Source: Clostridiales bacterium UBA7573
Lineage (GTDB): Bacteria > Bacillota > Clostridia > Oscillospirales > CAG-272
NCBI GenBank assembly: GCA_002477905.1
Contig: DLLB01000022.1
Span: 28,670 to 54,331, forward strand
Direction of reading: 5' to 3'
DNA length: 25,662 bases
Shown: one piece after another, positions 23,584 through 25,662 of the stretch
Layout of the letters: the number at the start of each line of letters is the position of its first letter
Numbering within the stretch: position 1 is the first letter of the stretch
Notes under the pieces: model-generated
Seen by the model: only the letters and a program-made list of their open reading frames with translations
What the model was told of the DNA's origin: nothing
Database searches by the model: none
Program-made: the position numbers and the translations under genes

Positions 23584-23707
23584 AAGTTTGCGCGGGGATG
23601 AAAGGGGAAGCCTTTTGCAAAAGGTTCCCCTTTCTAAAGGGATACAAGAAAAGGGATACCATTTGGGTTTTCGCCGTGCTGTTCCTCTTTGTTCGCGCTT
23701 TTTCCCG
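23584..23707 (+). repeat. Dispersed intergenic repeat, copy F
   Basis: This copy holds AAGTTTGCGCGGGGATG, then hairpin 2 (AAAGGGGAAGCCTTTT at 23601-23616 with 23619-23633, one bulge), and the tail CTCTTTGTTCGCGCTTTTTCCC. Hairpin 1 is not recognisable. It lies downstream of thiI in the same direction. Confidence 0.8.
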
Positions 23708-23773
23708 CTTTATTCAAACTGTATAAAAAAGCCGCGGTTTTTTGTATAAAACGAAGAATTTGGAAAATCCATC

Positions 23774-23802
23774 TTGACAAACCGCGGAGAATCGTGTATA
23801 CT
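23774..23802 (+). promoter_or_regulatory. Promoter of the flotillin transcript
   Basis: Consensus TTGACA (23774-23779), 17 bases, TATACT (23797-23802). It starts an RNA leader of about 200 bases before the start codon. Confidence 0.9.
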
Positions 23803-23937
23803 GAAAGTGTCAAAAGGGAGTAGTACACGGCAAAACGCTGTGTGCGCGTAATCGTCAGGACGGCAAGTTTGCCCGGTACGCGCAAAGACCTTGTGTTTTT
23901 TACAAGACTTTGACCGGATCGGTCAAGGTCTTTTTTT
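23803..23937 (+). promoter_or_regulatory. Candidate yybP-ykoY (manganese) riboswitch with terminator
   Basis: The leader holds the conserved GGGAGTAG (23816-23823), the ATCGTCA segment with a GGCAAGTTTGCC hairpin, and a closing GCAAAGACC (23882-23890), the order seen in yybP-ykoY Mn2+ aptamers. A terminator follows: GACTTTGACC (23906-23915) pairs with GGTCAAGGTC (23921-23930), then seven T. AGACCTTG at the aptamer's 3' edge is exactly complementary to CAAGGTCT in the terminator, a built-in alternative pairing. Which state manganese favours cannot be read directly. The class call rests on remembered consensus, not on a covariance model. Confidence 0.65.
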
Positions 23938-24013
23938 GTACCCACCGATACGTAACGATTGTGTGGGATCCCATTCCTATAAAAAATCTATTTCAAACAA
24001 AGGAGTTATGCAA

Positions 24014-25435
24014 ATGCCAAACATTCTCTATTTTATCCTTGGCGCGGTTGCGCTTGTCCTGATTCTGCTTGCAATCACCGGCTATCTCAAAGCGCCGCCG
24101 GACACTGCCTACATCATTTCCGGTCTTGGCAGAAAACGAATCCTGATCGGAAAAGCCGGTTGGCGGGTGCCGTTCTTTGAACGTGTGGACCGTCTGTCCC
24201 TGCGCGTGATGCAGGTCGATGTCAAAACCAGTGAAGCCGTTCCGACCAACGAATTTATCAACGTCAGCGTGGACGGCGTTGCCAATATCAAAATTTCCTC
24301 TGATCCCGACTATCTGAAAAGAGCCGCCGAGTCCTTGCTCGGCATGAACCGGAATGAGTTAATCAGCCTGGTAACGCAGGTCTTAGAGGGCAACATGCGT
24401 GAAATCGTCGGTTCCGTCGGCTTGAAGGAAATGGTGCAGGATCGGCAGGGCGTTGCCAAGAAGATCACCGAAAACGTCGTTCCCGATATGCAGAAGCTGG
24501 GTATCGAAGTCGTAAACTTCAATATTCAGAACTTCAAAGACGCCGCCGGAACCATTGAAAACATGGGGATCGACAACGTGGAGCAGATCCGCAAGAACGC
24601 GCAGATTGCCAAAGCCAATGCGCAGCGCGATATTGCCATCGCGACTTCCAACGCGCAGCAGGAAGCCAACGCCGTGAAGGTCGAAGCGGAAAAGCTGATT
24701 GCCGAGCAGAACGCCGCCCTTGCCGTACAGCAGGCGGATATGAAGGTCAAATCCGATACCAAGCGCGCCGAGGCGGACGCCGCTTATTCCATCCAGCAGG
24801 AAACCCAGAGAAAGGTGATTGAAGTCACCAAAACCGAGGCGGACATTGCAAGGAGAGAAAAAGAGGCGGAGCTTGCCGAAAAAGACATCGCGATCAAGGA
24901 AAGAGAGCTGGACGCGAACATTCGGAAGCAGGCAGACGCGATGAAGTATCAGGCGGAAAAGCAGGCGGAAGCCGATCTGATCCGCCGTCAGCGCGAAGCG
25001 GAAGCGAAGAAATATGAAGCGATGCAGTCCGCAGAAGCGAAAAAAGCCGAAGCGGAGGCGCTCCGGTTCGCGATGGAACAGGAAGCTGCCGGTATCCGCG
25101 CCAAAGGCTTGGCGGAGGCGGAAGCCATTGCAAAGAAAGCGGAAGCGCAGAAGAAAATGGGCGAAGCGTCCGTTTTGGAAATGTATCTTCAGGCGTTGCC
25201 GGAAGTGGTCAAGAACGCCGCAGAACCTTTGAGCAAGACCGACAAGATCGTGATGTACGGCGATGGCAATTCCACCAAAGTCGTGCGGGATGTGATGAGC
25301 TCTGCCAACCAGATCATGGAGGGGATGAAGGAGTCTACGGGCATCGACCTTGCCGCCATTCTCGCAGGCTATGCCGGCGGGAAGCTTGCGAAAGGCGCAG
25401 ACGCGCCCGCCGCGCCGGACGAAGGCACGGTTTAA
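24014..25435 (+). CDS. floT: Flotillin-like SPFH/band 7 membrane protein
   Basis: A 473-residue flotillin. One N-terminal membrane segment (about 5-24), an SPFH domain (about 28-190, with VPFFERVDRLSLRVMQVDVKT and the conserved INVSVDGVANIKI), then a long coiled coil (about 190-400) of Ala/Glu/Lys/Gln repeats such as RRQREAEAKKYEAMQSAEAK. The flotillin C-terminal part follows (EMYLQALPEVVKNAAEPL, YGDGNSTKVVRDV). Flotillins organise membrane microdomains and affect fluidity, secretion and signalling. AGGAG (24001-24005) selects the ATG at 24014. Unlike in B. subtilis there is no NfeD-type gene (yuaF) upstream in this window. Its leader holds a candidate manganese riboswitch, so its expression may respond to metal. 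Confidence 0.95.
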   Translation: MPNILYFILGAVALVLILLAITGYLKAPPDTAYIISGLGRKRILIGKAGWRVPFFERVDRLSLRVMQVDVKTSEAVPTNEFINVSVDGVANIKISSDPDYLKRAAESLLGMNRNELISLVTQVLEGNMREIVGSVGLKEMVQDRQGVAKKITENVVPDMQKLGIEVVNFNIQNFKDAAGTIENMGIDNVEQIRKNAQIAKANAQRDIAIATSNAQQEANAVKVEAEKLIAEQNAALAVQQADMKVKSDTKRAEADAAYSIQQETQRKVIEVTKTEADIARREKEAELAEKDIAIKERELDANIRKQADAMKYQAEKQAEADLIRRQREAEAKKYEAMQSAEAKKAEAEALRFAMEQEAAGIRAKGLAEAEAIAKKAEAQKKMGEASVLEMYLQALPEVVKNAAEPLSKTDKIVMYGDGNSTKVVRDVMSSANQIMEGMKESTGIDLAAILAGYAGGKLAKGADAPAAPDEGTV

Positions 25436-25495
25436 GGAATCAGAGGGCGCGTTCTGCGGAGAAGCAAGAAGTCCCTTCCCGAAAAAATAAAAAGC

Positions 25496-25535
25496 GACAC
25501 ACACTTTCCTGATTTCGGACGGTGTGTGTCTTTTT
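25496..25535 (+). terminator. Terminator after the flotillin gene
   Basis: GACACACAC (25496-25504) pairs with GTGTGTGTC (25522-25530) over a 17-base loop, followed by five T. Confidence 0.75.
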
Positions 25536-25563
25536 GTTGCAAAAGTTTTTGTTGGGGGATTCT

Positions 25564-25662
25564 CTGAGGGAACTTTTTGAAAAAAGTTCCCTCAGACTCC
25601 CTCCAAAACTTTACGGGCAAAAGGGATATTTTCGTTTTTCTTTTTTCAAAGTTTTCGCGGGG
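25564..25662 (+). repeat. Dispersed intergenic repeat, copy G (cut by window end)
   Basis: Hairpin 1 (perfect 15-bp stem, 25564-25578 with 25581-25595) is identical to that of copy C. It is followed by CTCCAAAACTTTACGGGC and AAGTTTTCGCGGGG, where the window ends just before hairpin 2 would start. Confidence 0.9.

Noticed and set aside
1..25662. Insertion sequence, prophage or integrative element
   Set aside because: No transposase, integrase or phage structural gene is present; the repeats are short, non-coding and gene-end associated.

Overview
The window reads as chromosomal DNA of a low-to-mid GC Gram-positive bacterium of the class Clostridia, probably an uncultured Oscillospirales-like gut lineage. 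The class is inferred from gene content: a soj/spo0J/noc partition locus next to rsmG, DnaD plus a DnaI-type helicase loader, a ZapA-like protein, a U32 peptidase, strong AGGAGG ribosome binding sites and sigma-A promoters. Lower ranks cannot be fixed by reading alone. I see no transposase, phage gene or CRISPR array.

Left part, + strand (1-8.7 kb): an asparaginase-family gene between two copies of one repeat; a unit with dCMP deaminase, rimI and tsaD; then dnaD and a dnaC/dnaI-type loader, preceded by a cluster of DnaA-box-like sequences; then a queuosine-precursor transporter, an AraC-family regulator and a phosphoglycolate-phosphatase-like HAD hydrolase. Middle, - strand (8.9-13.3 kb): a large clan GH-A-like glycoside hydrolase whose promoter carries a 21-bp-phased direct repeat, a CAU tRNA, a two-TM protein of unknown function, and serS.

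Origin-type region, - strand (13.4-19.2 kb): dut-maf-rsmG, then noc, parA and parB, with seven parS-type sites, six of them in one gene-free stretch of 0.84 kb. ParB and Noc carry opposite residues at the four positions known to set parS versus Noc-site specificity. RsmG holds a basic insertion of about 55 residues whose DNA contains DnaA-box-like sequences. Right part (19.7-25.7 kb): zapA-U32 peptidase on the - strand, then thiI and a flotillin gene on the + strand. The flotillin leader looks like a manganese-sensing yybP-ykoY riboswitch with its own terminator.

Two things are not explained by the genes. First, a modular intergenic repeat family with two strong hairpins occurs seven times. 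Every copy that can be judged lies downstream of a gene and points the same way as that gene's transcription, and both ends of the window fall inside copies. Second, a short AT-rich motif (core AAATCAAAAC) recurs at least nine times, mostly between genes.
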